In this document: piece after piece, positions 51,977-61,075 of the stretch
Layout of the letters: every line of letters begins with the position of its first letter
Numbering within the stretch: the first letter of the stretch is position 1
Assembly (NCBI GenBank): GCA_003167215.1
Contig: PMTV01000055.1
Span: 1 to 64,000 of the forward strand
Source of the DNA: Acidobacteriota bacterium
GTDB taxonomy: Bacteria > Acidobacteriota > Terriglobia > Acidiferrales > UBA7541
Direction: 5' to 3'
DNA length: 64,000 bases
Position numbers and translations under genes: made by a program
Notes under the pieces: generated by a model
What the model was told of the DNA's origin: nothing
What the model saw: only the letters and a program-made list of their open reading frames with translations
Databases searched by the model: none

Positions 51977-53377
51977 TCATCCTTTTTGCGCGGAAGCTCC
52001 CGCGGCCGATTTGTTGTGATCTTCCAGACCCGCGACCAGCTCTTTGAAACTGCGGCCGCGATGTTCGTAATTCTCAAATTGGTCGAAGCTGGCGCAGGCC
52101 GGAGCGAGCAACACGGTATCGCCCGACTGCGCGCGCTCAGCGGCAATTTGCACTGCACGGTCCAGCGTGCCGGCGTTGGTTACCGGAAGCGAATCGCCCA
52201 GGTCTTCCGCAATCTTCTCCGCAGCAGCGCCGACCAAGATGGCCATGCGCGCGCGATCGCGCAGTAACTCGCGCAGCGGCGTGTAGGGACTCCCTTTGTC
52301 CTTTCCGCCGAGAATCACGATAAGAGGTCCCGGAAACGCTTCGATTGCCTTCACCGCCGCGTCCACATTTGTGGCCTTTGAATCGTTGTAAAACTGCACG
52401 CCGGCTATTTCAGCCACGAATTCCAAGCGATGCTCCACGCCTTTGAACGATTTCACGCCGTTCGCAATGGCCCCCGGATCGGCGCCTGCCAGGAAAGCCG
52501 CGGAACAGGCGGCCAACACGTTCTCGACGTTGTGTTCGCCGCGCAGCGTGATTTCATCGCGGCGCGCAAGCGCCACCTCCGAGCCTTCGTTGCGAAAAAA
52601 TATCTGTCCATCGCGCAGAAACGCTCCGGCGGCCACCCGCTTCTGCCGGCTGAACCAGAAAATGTGCGGTTTGGAGGGCATGCGGCGCGTAATTTCGGGA
52701 TCGTCGGCATTGAGGATGGCGATGTCGCGCTCGATTTGATTTTCGAACATGCGCATCTTCGCAGCAGCGTATTCTTCGAATGAAATGTGGCGATCCAGAT
52801 GGTCGGGCGTCAGATTCAGCAGAACTCCGATTTCCGGCCGAAACTTTTCGATTGTTTCGAGTTGGAAGCTGCTGATCTCCGCCACGGTCACGGTTGTATC
52901 CATGGAGTTTTCCACCAGAGCAAGCAACGGCGTGCCGATATTGCCGCCAACCATTACCGGAATCGCCGCGGTCTTCAGGATGTGCGCGACCAGCGAAGTC
53001 GTTGTGGTCTTGCCGTTCGAGCCGGTGATGGCGATAAGTTTCCCGCGCAGAAAGCGCCAAGCAAGTTCAATTTCGCTCCAAACCGGAATTCCGTGCGCGC
53101 GCGCCGCTTCGAGCGCGGGAAGCTTTGCCGGGACGCCGGGGCTGACCACAATTAAATCCTGATTCAGAAAACTTTTGGAAACGTGCCCGCCGGGCTCGAA
53201 TTTCACTCCCGCCGCGCGCAGCTTTGAGGCAGTTTCCGCCAGCTCGGATTCCGGACGTTCGTCCGTGGCCGTCACGGTTGCACCATAGCCCGCGCAGAAA
53301 AGCGACGTAACCAGACCCGTGCGCGCCAATCCCACAACCAGCACGCGCTTCCCCGCGAGATCGATTCCAGGCCTCAA
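51977..53377 (-). CDS. murD: UDP-N-acetylmuramoyl-L-alanine-D-glutamate ligase
   Basis: 466 residues from TTG 53377, with GAGG 9 nt ahead. Adds D-Glu to the murein precursor. Landmarks: RVLVVGLARTGLVTSLFCAG (UDP-binding), SPGVPAKLPALEAARAHGIP, ITGSNGKTTTTSLVAHIL P-loop, VGGNIGTPLLALVENSMDTT, SSFQLETIEKFRPEIGVLLN, NLTPDHLDRHISFEEYAA, HNVENVLAACSAAFLAGADP, YNDSKATNVDAAVKAIEAFP and LILGGKDKG-equivalent VILGGKDKGSPY. It ends 3 nt before ftsW and starts 6 nt after mraY. It has about 15 more residues at the C-terminus than E. coli MurD (NKSAAGASAQKG). Confidence 0.96.
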   Translation of the reverse strand: MRPGIDLAGKRVLVVGLARTGLVTSLFCAGYGATVTATDERPESELAETASKLRAAGVKFEPGGHVSKSFLNQDLIVVSPGVPAKLPALEAARAHGIPVWSEIELAWRFLRGKLIAITGSNGKTTTTSLVAHILKTAAIPVMVGGNIGTPLLALVENSMDTTVTVAEISSFQLETIEKFRPEIGVLLNLTPDHLDRHISFEEYAAAKMRMFENQIERDIAILNADDPEITRRMPSKPHIFWFSRQKRVAAGAFLRDGQIFFRNEGSEVALARRDEITLRGEHNVENVLAACSAAFLAGADPGAIANGVKSFKGVEHRLEFVAEIAGVQFYNDSKATNVDAAVKAIEAFPGPLIVILGGKDKGSPYTPLRELLRDRARMAILVGAAAEKIAEDLGDSLPVTNAGTLDRAVQIAAERAQSGDTVLLAPACASFDQFENYEHRGRSFKELVAGLEDHNKSAAGASAQKG

Positions 53378-53383
53378 ACCAAG

Positions 53384-54517
53384 TCACCTCAATTTCAATG
53401 TCGTCAGCGAAAACAACGCAAATACCAGCGCCACGATCCAGAAACGCACGATGATTTTTGACTCGCTCCATCCCATCAATTCGAAATGATGGTGCAGCGG
53501 CGCCATGCGAAAAACCCGCTTGCCCGTGAGCTTGAACGAGCCAACCTGAATGATGACCGAAAGCGCTTCGAGAACGAAAACGCCGCCAATGAAAAGCAGC
53601 AGAATCTCCTGCTTGATGATTACGGCGACCACGCCAATTGCGCCTCCGAGCGCGAGCGACCCCACATCGCCCATGAACATCTCGGCCGGATGCGCGTTGT
53701 ACCAGAGAAACCCCAGTGAAGCGCCGACCAACGACCCGCAAAAAATCACCAGTTCGCCCGCCGCTGGTATTTTTTGAATCTCAAGGTATTCAGCCATGCG
53801 CGCGTTGCTGGAAACGTAAGTGAGCACCGTCAGCGCGGTGGAAGAAACCAGCACGCATCCGATGGCCAGGCCGTCCAGGCCATCGGTTAAATTCACTGCG
53901 TTCGAGCTGCCCACGATTACAAACACAAGAAACAGAACGAATGGAACGAACGCGAGCGGCCATACGAAATTCCGGATCAACAGCGAGTCGATCACCAGAT
54001 TCGGATGCAGCCGTTTGAGAAACGGCACGCTCAACTGCGTGGAATACGCGCCGTGCGATTGCAACACGAGCAACGCGACGCCGACTGCCACGCAGGTCAA
54101 CACTTGAAAAAGGAATTTCTTGCTCGGGGACAGCCCGAGATTTCTCCGTCGCACAACTTTATTGTAATCGTCCACAAAACCTATGGCGCCGAACGCCACC
54201 GTAGCTCCAATCGCAAGCAGCACGTAGGGACTGCGCAAATCCGCCCACAACAGCGTCGGAATCACAATGGCGGCCACAATCAACACGCCTCCCATAGTGG
54301 GAGTTCCCGCTTTCTTTTGATGCGCTTTGGGGCCTTCTTCGCGAATGTACTGTTTCACTTGTAGCTCACGAAGTTTTTCAATCACCCACGGGCCCATCAG
54401 CAGCGAAAGCAGAAACGCCGTTACACTGGCCACCGCGGTCCGAACCGTGATGTAGCGAAATACGTTCAGCGGGCTGAGATAGGGCCTCAGCGCGTAAAAG
54501 AAAAGGTAGTAAAGCAT
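53384..54517 (-). CDS. mraY: Phospho-N-acetylmuramoyl-pentapeptide transferase
   Basis: 377 residues, ten membrane spans; transfers phospho-MurNAc-pentapeptide to undecaprenyl phosphate, giving lipid I. Landmarks: QYIREEGPKAHQKKAGTPTM (substrate region with the GTPTMGG motif), GFVDDYNKVVRRRNLGLSP with the catalytic Asp pair, NAVNLTDGLDGLAIG, the FLWYNAHPAEMFMGDVGSLA loop and the His triplet in PLHHHFELMGW. ATG 54517 overlaps the murF stop by one nt (TGATG). Confidence 0.97.
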   Translation of the reverse strand: MLYYLFFYALRPYLSPLNVFRYITVRTAVASVTAFLLSLLMGPWVIEKLRELQVKQYIREEGPKAHQKKAGTPTMGGVLIVAAIVIPTLLWADLRSPYVLLAIGATVAFGAIGFVDDYNKVVRRRNLGLSPSKKFLFQVLTCVAVGVALLVLQSHGAYSTQLSVPFLKRLHPNLVIDSLLIRNFVWPLAFVPFVLFLVFVIVGSSNAVNLTDGLDGLAIGCVLVSSTALTVLTYVSSNARMAEYLEIQKIPAAGELVIFCGSLVGASLGFLWYNAHPAEMFMGDVGSLALGGAIGVVAVIIKQEILLLFIGGVFVLEALSVIIQVGSFKLTGKRVFRMAPLHHHFELMGWSESKIIVRFWIVALVFALFSLTTLKLR

Positions 54518-55992
54518 CAGCGCAGGCCTTTTCGCCCGGCTTCGATGGCTTCAACGGAGCCTGTCGATCCAGTCCGCTTCTGACGCGCGTCGATTGCCTC
54601 GAGAATTTTTTCCATTTTCACGCCGCGCGAACCTTTCAGCAGCAAAAGATCTCCGCCGGCGACGAACTCCGCGAGAAATTTCGCTGCGTCATCCGAGTTC
54701 TCAAAGAACTTCGCGCGCTCCGGCGCATGCCCGGCATCAATCGCTGCGCGGACAAGTTCCGCTGCATCACCCCGCACGCCGACGATCCAGTCAATTCCCG
54801 CGAGCGACCCGGCGAGCTTTCCGCATTCGCGATGCAGCGCCGGTGCCGAGGCCCCAAGCTCCAGCATCTCGCCCGCCGCGAGAATTCTCCGCCGATATCC
54901 GGGCGTCGCTGCGAGAAGCTCAGCCAGCGCGTTCAACGCAGTCGGGCTCGAGTTGTAGCTGTCGTTAATCACTGTCGGTCCGTTCTCAAATCGAACCACT
55001 TCGCCGCGCTTATTGGCAGGTACCAGCGTTGGAAACACACCTTGCGCCTCTGCCGCACCGATGCCCCATACACTAGCCGCGGCTAGTGCCGCCAGAGCAT
55101 TCATTACGTTGTGCCGGCCAATCAACGGCAATTCCAACCGCGCGCGTCCGCTTGGAGACACGAATTCAAACGCTGTACCCTCCACACCGCGTTCTTCGAT
55201 ATTCTCGGCGCGAAATTGCGCAGCGGCCTTCGTTCCAAACCAAATCACGTTCCCGCGCGCTACATCGGCAAAGCGAGCGACGCGCTCGTCGTCCGCGTTT
55301 AGCACCGCCGTTGCGCCGGGCCACGCCAAGTTTTCGATTAACTCGCGTTCCGCCAGCGCGATCTCTTCAATCGAAGAAAAAAACTCCAAATGCTCGACGG
55401 CGATGCGCGTAATCACGCCCACATCCGGAGCAGCAATCTGCGCCAACCGCGCGAGCTCTCCGCGATGCGACATGCCCATCTCCACTACGGCCGCATCGTG
55501 CTCATCATCGAGCTGCAACAACGTAAGCGGCACACCATACTCATTGTTCAAATTCCCTTGTGTCTTCAGTACGCGGAACCGCGCGGCCACAAGCGCCGCA
55601 AGGATTTCTTTCGTGGTAGTCTTGCCAATCGACCCGGCCACAGCGCCGATTCGCCTGCCCGGCTTCGCCTTGCGCCAAATCTTACTGGCGCGCGAGGCCA
55701 AACGATGCAGCCCGACGAGCGTGTCGTCCACGGCAAAAAGCTTGCGACGGACTTCTTCCGGGTACTCTGAAAACTTTTCGCGCGCCACCACCCCGGCCGC
55801 AGCTCCGCGAGAAAGCGCCCCGGCCACAAAAGTGTGTCCGTCGTGACGCGGACCGCGTATGGCAAGGAACAGTTCTCCAGGCTGAACGGCGCGAGAATCA
55901 ATCGAGACACCGGCCATCCGGGCCATGGGATCGAGTCCCGCGGGCACTGAGACACCCAGAGTTTCGGCCACTTGAACTGCTGTCCACCGCAT
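54517..55992 (-). CDS. murF: UDP-N-acetylmuramoyl-tripeptide-D-Ala-D-Ala ligase
   Basis: 491 residues. Adds D-Ala-D-Ala to the tripeptide precursor. Landmarks: GVSIDSRAVQPGELFLAIRG, DGHTFVAGALSRGAAAGVVA, GAVAGSIGKTTTKEILAALV (P-loop), GNLNNEYGVPLTLLQLD, VEMGMSHRGELARLAQIAAP, GRHNVMNALAALAAASVWGI, NDSYNSSPTALNALAELLAA and LLLKGSRGVKMEKILEAI. It starts 74 nt after murE, the longest murE-murF type gap in this part of the cluster, and that gap holds a hairpin. The ddl gene for its D-Ala-D-Ala substrate is not in the cluster. Confidence 0.97.
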   Translation of the reverse strand: MRWTAVQVAETLGVSVPAGLDPMARMAGVSIDSRAVQPGELFLAIRGPRHDGHTFVAGALSRGAAAGVVAREKFSEYPEEVRRKLFAVDDTLVGLHRLASRASKIWRKAKPGRRIGAVAGSIGKTTTKEILAALVAARFRVLKTQGNLNNEYGVPLTLLQLDDEHDAAVVEMGMSHRGELARLAQIAAPDVGVITRIAVEHLEFFSSIEEIALAERELIENLAWPGATAVLNADDERVARFADVARGNVIWFGTKAAAQFRAENIEERGVEGTAFEFVSPSGRARLELPLIGRHNVMNALAALAAASVWGIGAAEAQGVFPTLVPANKRGEVVRFENGPTVINDSYNSSPTALNALAELLAATPGYRRRILAAGEMLELGASAPALHRECGKLAGSLAGIDWIVGVRGDAAELVRAAIDAGHAPERAKFFENSDDAAKFLAEFVAGGDLLLLKGSRGVKMEKILEAIDARQKRTGSTGSVEAIEAGRKGLR

Positions 55993-56024
55993 TGCGTCTC
56001 CCAGGGGCTGATGGTCGCTCTCAG

Positions 56025-56051
56025 AATCTGATTTTCCGAAAAACTCAGATT
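56025..56051. repeat. Inverted repeat in the murE-murF gap
   Basis: AATCTGA (56025-56031) and TCAGATT (56045-56051) with 13 nt between them, in which TTTT and AAAA can extend the pairing after one mismatch. Located 33 nt before the murF ATG; could form an intercistronic mRNA hairpin or a protein site. No T-run typical of a terminator. Confidence 0.45.
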
Positions 56052-56066
56052 TTCGTGCGAAATCGC

Positions 56067-57626
56067 CTACTTTTTGGCCGATTGCTTCGAATAACCCTTG
56101 CGCCGCAATATCGCCCGGGCTTTTTCGCGATCGTCAAACTCGAACGTCCGGTCGCGCAAAATCTGATAGTTTTCGTGACCTTTTCCGGCCAGCAGCACGA
56201 TGTCGCCGGGTTGCGCTTCATCGATCGCCATTTCAAGGGCTATTTCCCGATCCGGCTCGATCCGGTACTTCGCATTCACTTTCTGCAATCCCACCACCAC
56301 ATCATTCATGATCAGCAGCGGGTCTTCTTTTCGAGGGTTGTCATCGGTGAGAATCACGAGGTCGCTCAGCGCTCCGGCGGCTTCACCCATCAGCGGCCGG
56401 GTGGAACGATCGCGCTCTCCTCCAGCTCCGAAAAGCGTGATGATGCGCCCGGACGGATTCAGCTCGCGCGCCGTCGTGATCAAATTGCGGATAGCATCGT
56501 CCGCATGGGCATAGTCAACCACTACCAGGAATGGCTGGCCTTCATCGATTTGCTGAAAACGGCCGGGCACCAATTCGAGATTCGCGATTCCCTGTTCAAT
56601 TTTCGCTCGAGGGATTTCAAGCGCAATGGCCGCGCCGATTGCACTCAGAATGTTGTACACGTTGATACGCCCGACCAGCGACGAGCGCACTTCGATTTTG
56701 CCGGCCGGCGTTTGCGCCGTAAATTGAGTGCCGTCAAATCGCAGTGAAAACGATTTCGTGGTGAGCTCGGCCGTCTCGCTCAGGCCATATCTCAGCGTGT
56801 GTTTTGCAAGGCCCTCAAGCCGAGGCGAGTAAGGATCATCGGCGTTGACTACGGCGACATCAGGCGCTCCCGCACCCAGGCCCTCAAACAAACGGCGCTT
56901 GGCGGCGAAATACTCTTCGAATGTTTTGTGAAAATTAAGATGATCACGCGTCAGATTTGTAAAAACCGCCACGGCGAAGTGGCATCCCCAGACGCGCTCC
57001 ATCGCCAGCGCGTGCGAGCTCACTTCCAGCACGGCGTGCGTTCCGCCGGCGTCGCGAACTTCCGCAAACATTTGCTGCAAGTCCAGAGATTCAGGTGTGG
57101 TATTCAGAGCCTTGCGGCTGCCTCGCGGGGTTTCGTAGCCGGTGGTGCCGATACGCCCGGTTGTAAATCCCGCGGCGTGCAATATGGAATCTATGAGAAA
57201 CGTTGTGGTGGTCTTCCCGTTTGTTCCGGTGACGCCGATGAGCTTCAGCGCGTTGGCAGGGTGCCCGTAGAAATTCGCAGCTGCTATCGCCAGAGCGCGG
57301 CGCTCGGTTCCTGGGACAAGCTCCACCCACGCAATACCGGGCTTTATCTCTGCGCTTTGCGGCTGCGGGCTCGCGATTGCAATCGCGCCGCGCGCGATCG
57401 CGTCAAACACAAATTTATTCCCGTCCGCTTTTTGTCCCGGCAGGGCGAAGAACAGCGCGCCCGGCGTAACTTGACGGCTGTCGCACGCCACCGAGAGGAT
57501 ATTGGGGTTCGCAGCTCCGCTCACGCTAACCCGCTCAACGCCATCCATCAGCTCACGCAGGGCTGAACTCTGTTTATTCTGGCGCTCCGCACCGCTTCCT
57601 GAGTTCACTTCCGGCCCACTTTCCAT
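56067..57626 (-). CDS. murE: UDP-MurNAc-tripeptide synthetase (meso-diaminopimelate-adding)
   Basis: 519 residues from ATG 57626; GTG 57629 is an alternative one codon earlier. Frames further upstream lie inside ftsI. Landmarks: ILSVACDSRQVTPGALFFAL (UDP-binding), GVTGTNGKTTTTFLIDSIL P-loop, TTPESLDLQQMFAEVRDAGG, LEVSSHALAMERVWGCHFAV, FTNLTRDHLNFHKTFEEYF, GRINVYNILSAIGAAIALEI, DYAHADDAIRNLITTAREL, GAGGERDRSTRPLMGEAAG. The substrate-selecting motif is DNPR (LTDDNPRKEDPL), which in the family means meso-diaminopimelate, as in other diderms. About 25 residues at the N-terminus are polar and poorly conserved. 8 nt after ftsI. Confidence 0.96.
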   Translation of the reverse strand: MESGPEVNSGSGAERQNKQSSALRELMDGVERVSVSGAANPNILSVACDSRQVTPGALFFALPGQKADGNKFVFDAIARGAIAIASPQPQSAEIKPGIAWVELVPGTERRALAIAAANFYGHPANALKLIGVTGTNGKTTTTFLIDSILHAAGFTTGRIGTTGYETPRGSRKALNTTPESLDLQQMFAEVRDAGGTHAVLEVSSHALAMERVWGCHFAVAVFTNLTRDHLNFHKTFEEYFAAKRRLFEGLGAGAPDVAVVNADDPYSPRLEGLAKHTLRYGLSETAELTTKSFSLRFDGTQFTAQTPAGKIEVRSSLVGRINVYNILSAIGAAIALEIPRAKIEQGIANLELVPGRFQQIDEGQPFLVVVDYAHADDAIRNLITTARELNPSGRIITLFGAGGERDRSTRPLMGEAAGALSDLVILTDDNPRKEDPLLIMNDVVVGLQKVNAKYRIEPDREIALEMAIDEAQPGDIVLLAGKGHENYQILRDRTFEFDDREKARAILRRKGYSKQSAKK

Positions 57627-57634
57627 CACAAATT

Positions 57635-59677
57635 TCAATTTACATTCCTTTGCGCCGCCGTGGACGGCTCTTCCGCCGCCACGCGCCCGAACCGCACTGT
57701 CACGCGGCTCCCATGCACCACGCGCGTACCTGCCTCTGGCGATTGTTCCAACGCAACCCCACTGCCAATCAGCGAGGGAACTAATCCCAGGCGCGAGCAA
57801 TCCTCCGTGACACCTCGAACCGTCTCTCCCGCCAGGTCCGGGACTATCACAGCGTCCCCATCGCTGAACGCAACCGTTGTAGCCGAGGAGACATCCTGCT
57901 GCTCGGTCGCCGCTTTGAAACGCGCCTCATTAATTCCATTGCTCAAATCTTCTTCCGGAGCGCGAGCGTGTCCCACATTCTTCGCCGTTTCGGTCTCTGA
58001 AGGCTCAGGTATGTCGAAGGGAACGTCTAAGTACGCGAGCACTTGTTCCGCTATGCGCTTGAATACCGGTCCGCCGATTTCTCCGCCGTGATGCGCGCCC
58101 TGCGGCGAATCGAAGACGATGAGGATGGTGACCGCCGGTTCGTTCACCGGCGCAAACCCGACAAACGAAGCAATGTATTTGTTGGGCGAATAGCGCCCCG
58201 TGTCGGGGTCAATTTGCTGTGCGGTGCCGGATTTGCCCGCGGCGGTGTATCCATTGAGCTGCGCGAGCTTGCCGGTGCCGCTCAAGACCACCGTCTCCAT
58301 CATTCCGCGCACCGTGGCCGCGGTCTTCGCGTCCGTCACTTGTTGCGGCGCAGGCCGCGGGAGCGGCCCCGAAGCAATTCCGCCCTGAATCTCTTTGACG
58401 ATGCGCGGCTTGTAAAGCAATCCGCCGTTCGCCACGGCGGAAATCGCCGAGATGATTTGTACCGGCGTCACGCTTATTTCCTGCCCAATGGCCACCGACC
58501 CGATGGCGCTTGCATTCCAGTTCTCAACGGGTCGAAGCTTTCCGCGATTTTCCCCTGGCAACTCGATCCCGGTGAGCTGGCCGATTCCGAAAGAGCGAAT
58601 CGTGTCGTAAAACCTGGGAGCGCCGAGCTGAAGGGCAATCTTGATTGACCCAACATCGCTGGAATTCGCAAGAACGTCGCGAACGCTGAGAACTCCGAAC
58701 GGATGCCAGTCGTGAATCAGCCTGCCGGCGACAAGTATCGAGCCCATCTGGCAATCCACGAGTTTGTCCGGATCCGTGACCCCGTTTTCAATTGCTCCGG
58801 TCATGGTGACCACTTTGAAGGTCGAACCGGGTTCGTAGGCGGCGGTAACGGCGCGGTTCCTGCGCACTTCGTCGGGATAAGTGCCGGCGTCGTTGGGATC
58901 GAACGTGGGGAAATTTGCCATGGCCAGCAGTTCCCCGGTGTTTGGATCTTGAATCACCACCGTCCCATATTTGGAGCGAGTCTCTTCCATTCCACGGGCT
59001 AATTCCTTTTCGGCGATGAACTGAATTGTTTCATCCACCGTGAGTGTCACGCTGGCACCGGGATCCGCCGCGGCTTCGCTGCGGTCGTACCAGCGCCGTT
59101 TTCCGTCGGACATCACCATCATGCGGCCCGGCTTTCCGCGGATTTGTTTGTCGAAGGCGTACTCGATGCCTCCGATGCCTTTTTCGTCCACATCCACATA
59201 GCCCAATGCGTGCGCCAGGCTCTGCCGCTGCGGATAGACTCGGCGATTTTCCTTCTGAAAGAAGACGCCCTTCAAGTTCATGTCGTCAATGCGCTGGACG
59301 ATCTCAGGCGAAAGTTTCTTTGCCAGACGAACGGGCGTACGCGCCTCTCGTATTTTTGTTTCGATTTCTTCGGGGGGAATATTCAGAACGCGCGACAGCA
59401 GCCTGGCGACGAGAGATGCATCCTTGATGTCCGTAGGATCGCCGAATACGGAATCCATCGGGATGCTAATAGCCAGTTCTCGACCCTTGCGGTCGTAGAT
59501 CGTGCCGCGTTTCGGGCTGATTTCAAATACGTGCCGTTGTTGGTGCTGGGCTCTTGCGAAGTATTCGCCATAGCAGAAGAGCTGGAGATAACTGAGGCGC
59601 GCCAGCACCGCCGCCATCCAAATCAACGCCACGACCCCTACTACCAACCAGCGGCGACGCGGGCTGTGCTGCTCCAT
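57635..59677 (-). CDS. ftsI: Class B penicillin-binding protein with PASTA domain (FtsI)
   Basis: 680 residues; septal transpeptidase working with FtsW. One N-terminal membrane span (WLVVGVVALIWMAAVLARLS), pedestal domain (ISPKRGTIYDRKGRELAISI), then the transpeptidase: S285 in YEPGSTFKVVTM, S339-S340-D341 in NSSDVGS (Asp where E. coli PBP3 has Asn), and K482-S483-G484 in GKSGTAQQ. The C-terminal 75 residues are a PASTA domain (VIVPDLAGETVRGVTEDCSR, LEQSPEAGTRVVHGSRVTVR). At 680 residues it is longer than E. coli PBP3 (588), mostly because of the linker plus PASTA. It is 97 nt downstream of ftsL and 8 nt upstream of murE. Confidence 0.96.
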   Translation of the reverse strand: MEQHSPRRRWLVVGVVALIWMAAVLARLSYLQLFCYGEYFARAQHQQRHVFEISPKRGTIYDRKGRELAISIPMDSVFGDPTDIKDASLVARLLSRVLNIPPEEIETKIREARTPVRLAKKLSPEIVQRIDDMNLKGVFFQKENRRVYPQRQSLAHALGYVDVDEKGIGGIEYAFDKQIRGKPGRMMVMSDGKRRWYDRSEAAADPGASVTLTVDETIQFIAEKELARGMEETRSKYGTVVIQDPNTGELLAMANFPTFDPNDAGTYPDEVRRNRAVTAAYEPGSTFKVVTMTGAIENGVTDPDKLVDCQMGSILVAGRLIHDWHPFGVLSVRDVLANSSDVGSIKIALQLGAPRFYDTIRSFGIGQLTGIELPGENRGKLRPVENWNASAIGSVAIGQEISVTPVQIISAISAVANGGLLYKPRIVKEIQGGIASGPLPRPAPQQVTDAKTAATVRGMMETVVLSGTGKLAQLNGYTAAGKSGTAQQIDPDTGRYSPNKYIASFVGFAPVNEPAVTILIVFDSPQGAHHGGEIGGPVFKRIAEQVLAYLDVPFDIPEPSETETAKNVGHARAPEEDLSNGINEARFKAATEQQDVSSATTVAFSDGDAVIVPDLAGETVRGVTEDCSRLGLVPSLIGSGVALEQSPEAGTRVVHGSRVTVRFGRVAAEEPSTAAQRNVN

Positions 59678-59774
59678 GGTACACCGGCCTATCCCAGAAA
59701 AAACTCAACCCCGCGAAAGTTCGGATTGCTTCGCGGGGACGCGCCCGGTACGCCAGGCCGCTGCAAATTTCGTG

Positions 59775-60164
59775 TCAAGGACGCTGGGTTTGAGAAACGG
59801 TGCGCGCTTGCGCCAACACTCGATCTCCGGTTGCTTCCACCGCAGCCGTTTGGCCGACCACCGGAATCGTCAATCCCAGCTCTTTTCCGCCGATCGCATA
59901 GACCCGGTCCAGCGAGGTCAACGTGTCCACTTCTAGGTTCAGCTGCTGATTCAATATCGAGCTCTGCGCCCGCAGCGATTCAAGCTGCTCCACTTCGTAA
60001 CGCAGTTGGATGCATTCAAAATGCTGCCAGGTATAAACCAGCAGGCAGGCAGCCATCGCGCCGCCCGCGGCCACGCGCCGCCAAAAATCACCCAAGCGCG
60101 CGGGCGATACCGGACGAACCAGCCGCGAATTATCGATATGTTTTACTGTGTGATATTCGATCAT
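59775..60164 (-). CDS. ftsL: FtsL-like cell division protein
   Basis: 129 residues from ATG 60164, which overlaps the rsmH stop in ATGA; an in-frame GTG at 60170 would add two residues. Cytoplasmic N-terminus of about 35 residues, one membrane span (VAAGGAMAACLLVYTWQHFE), then a periplasmic leucine-zipper-like helix (IQLRYEVEQLESLRAQSSIL, NQQLNLEVDTLTSLDRVYAI) and ELGLTIPVVGQ, the pattern of FtsL/DivIC. Sequence identity in this family is low, so the name rests on topology and on its place between rsmH and ftsI. It would act with FtsQ (46465-47445) and an FtsB encoded elsewhere. Confidence 0.88.
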   Translation of the reverse strand: MIEYHTVKHIDNSRLVRPVSPARLGDFWRRVAAGGAMAACLLVYTWQHFECIQLRYEVEQLESLRAQSSILNQQLNLEVDTLTSLDRVYAIGGKELGLTIPVVGQTAAVEATGDRVLAQARTVSQTQRP

Positions 60165-61072
60165 GACCACGCCTCAGGCGCCGAGCTTTCCGCCGTCGCC
60201 ACCTTCTCCGCCACGCGCATCTTTGCGCTCCGGGAACGCGGATTGTTTCGGATTTCCTCGTCGCCCGGCAGAATCACTTTCTTGGTCAGTATTCGAAAAC
60301 TTTTCTCCCGTGCTAAACGCTGGAATTCGTGCTTCACCATACGATCTTCCAGCGAGTGGTAACTGAGGACGATCATCCGTCCTCCTAGAGCTAAAGTGGC
60401 AGGGGTCCGCGAAAGAAACTGCCCGAGTTCCTCCTCTTCTCGATTCACCGCTGTCCGCAGCGCCAGAAACGTTTTTGTCGCGGGATGCAGTCTCTGCCTT
60501 CCCCTTGCTTTTCGTCCCCCTGCCACAACCGTTGCCAGATGTTCGGTGTCGCGGATCGGCCGCGCGCGAACGATTGCCCTGGCGATTCTGCGTGAGTCCC
60601 TCTCTTCCGCGTTCTTGTAGAGAAGGTAGGCCAGTTCTTTCTCCGGCCAGAAGTTCACAATTTCTTCCGCGGTGAGCGGCGAATCAGGATTCATGCGCAT
60701 GTCGAGCGGCGCGGCCCAACGAAAAGAAAATCCGCGCTCGGGAGTGTCCAGCTCGAGGCTTGAAATCCCCAGATCGGCAAGCACACCATCCAGAGGAGGA
60801 AGCTTCAGGTTCTCCGCCACTTCGCCGATCTTCGAGAATTCTGCGTGCACTAAAGTCACCTGCCGCTCGTGCGGCCCCAGACGCTCCCGCGCTATTTCCA
60901 GTGCGCGCGGATCGCGATCCATCCCCACTAAACGCCCCGTGGTCAGCCGCCGGGCGATTTCAATGGCATGCCCGCCCGTGCCGACCGTGGCATCCACGTA
61001 CGTGCCCTCGGGCCGAATCCGCAACCAGTTCAAAACTTCTTCAACCAGAACCGGCGTGTGCAGAACGCTCAA
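60161..61072 (-). CDS. rsmH: 16S rRNA (cytosine(1402)-N(4))-methyltransferase
   Basis: 303 residues from TTG 61072, 3 nt after mraZ. SAM-dependent methylation of C1402 in the 16S rRNA decoding centre. Landmarks: LHTPVLVEEVLNWLRIRPEG, VDATVGTGGHAIEIARRL (SAM motif I), GMDRDPRALEIARERLG, GVLADLGISSLELDTPERGF, FRWAAPLDMRMNPDSPLTAE, RRIARAIVRARPI, TKTFLALRTAVNREEEELGQ and MIVLSYHSLEDRMVKHEF. Also known as mraW. Its stop overlaps the start of ftsL. Confidence 0.97.
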   Translation of the reverse strand: MSVLHTPVLVEEVLNWLRIRPEGTYVDATVGTGGHAIEIARRLTTGRLVGMDRDPRALEIARERLGPHERQVTLVHAEFSKIGEVAENLKLPPLDGVLADLGISSLELDTPERGFSFRWAAPLDMRMNPDSPLTAEEIVNFWPEKELAYLLYKNAEERDSRRIARAIVRARPIRDTEHLATVVAGGRKARGRQRLHPATKTFLALRTAVNREEEELGQFLSRTPATLALGGRMIVLSYHSLEDRMVKHEFQRLAREKSFRILTKKVILPGDEEIRNNPRSRSAKMRVAEKVATAESSAPEAWS

Positions 61073-61075
61073 AAG

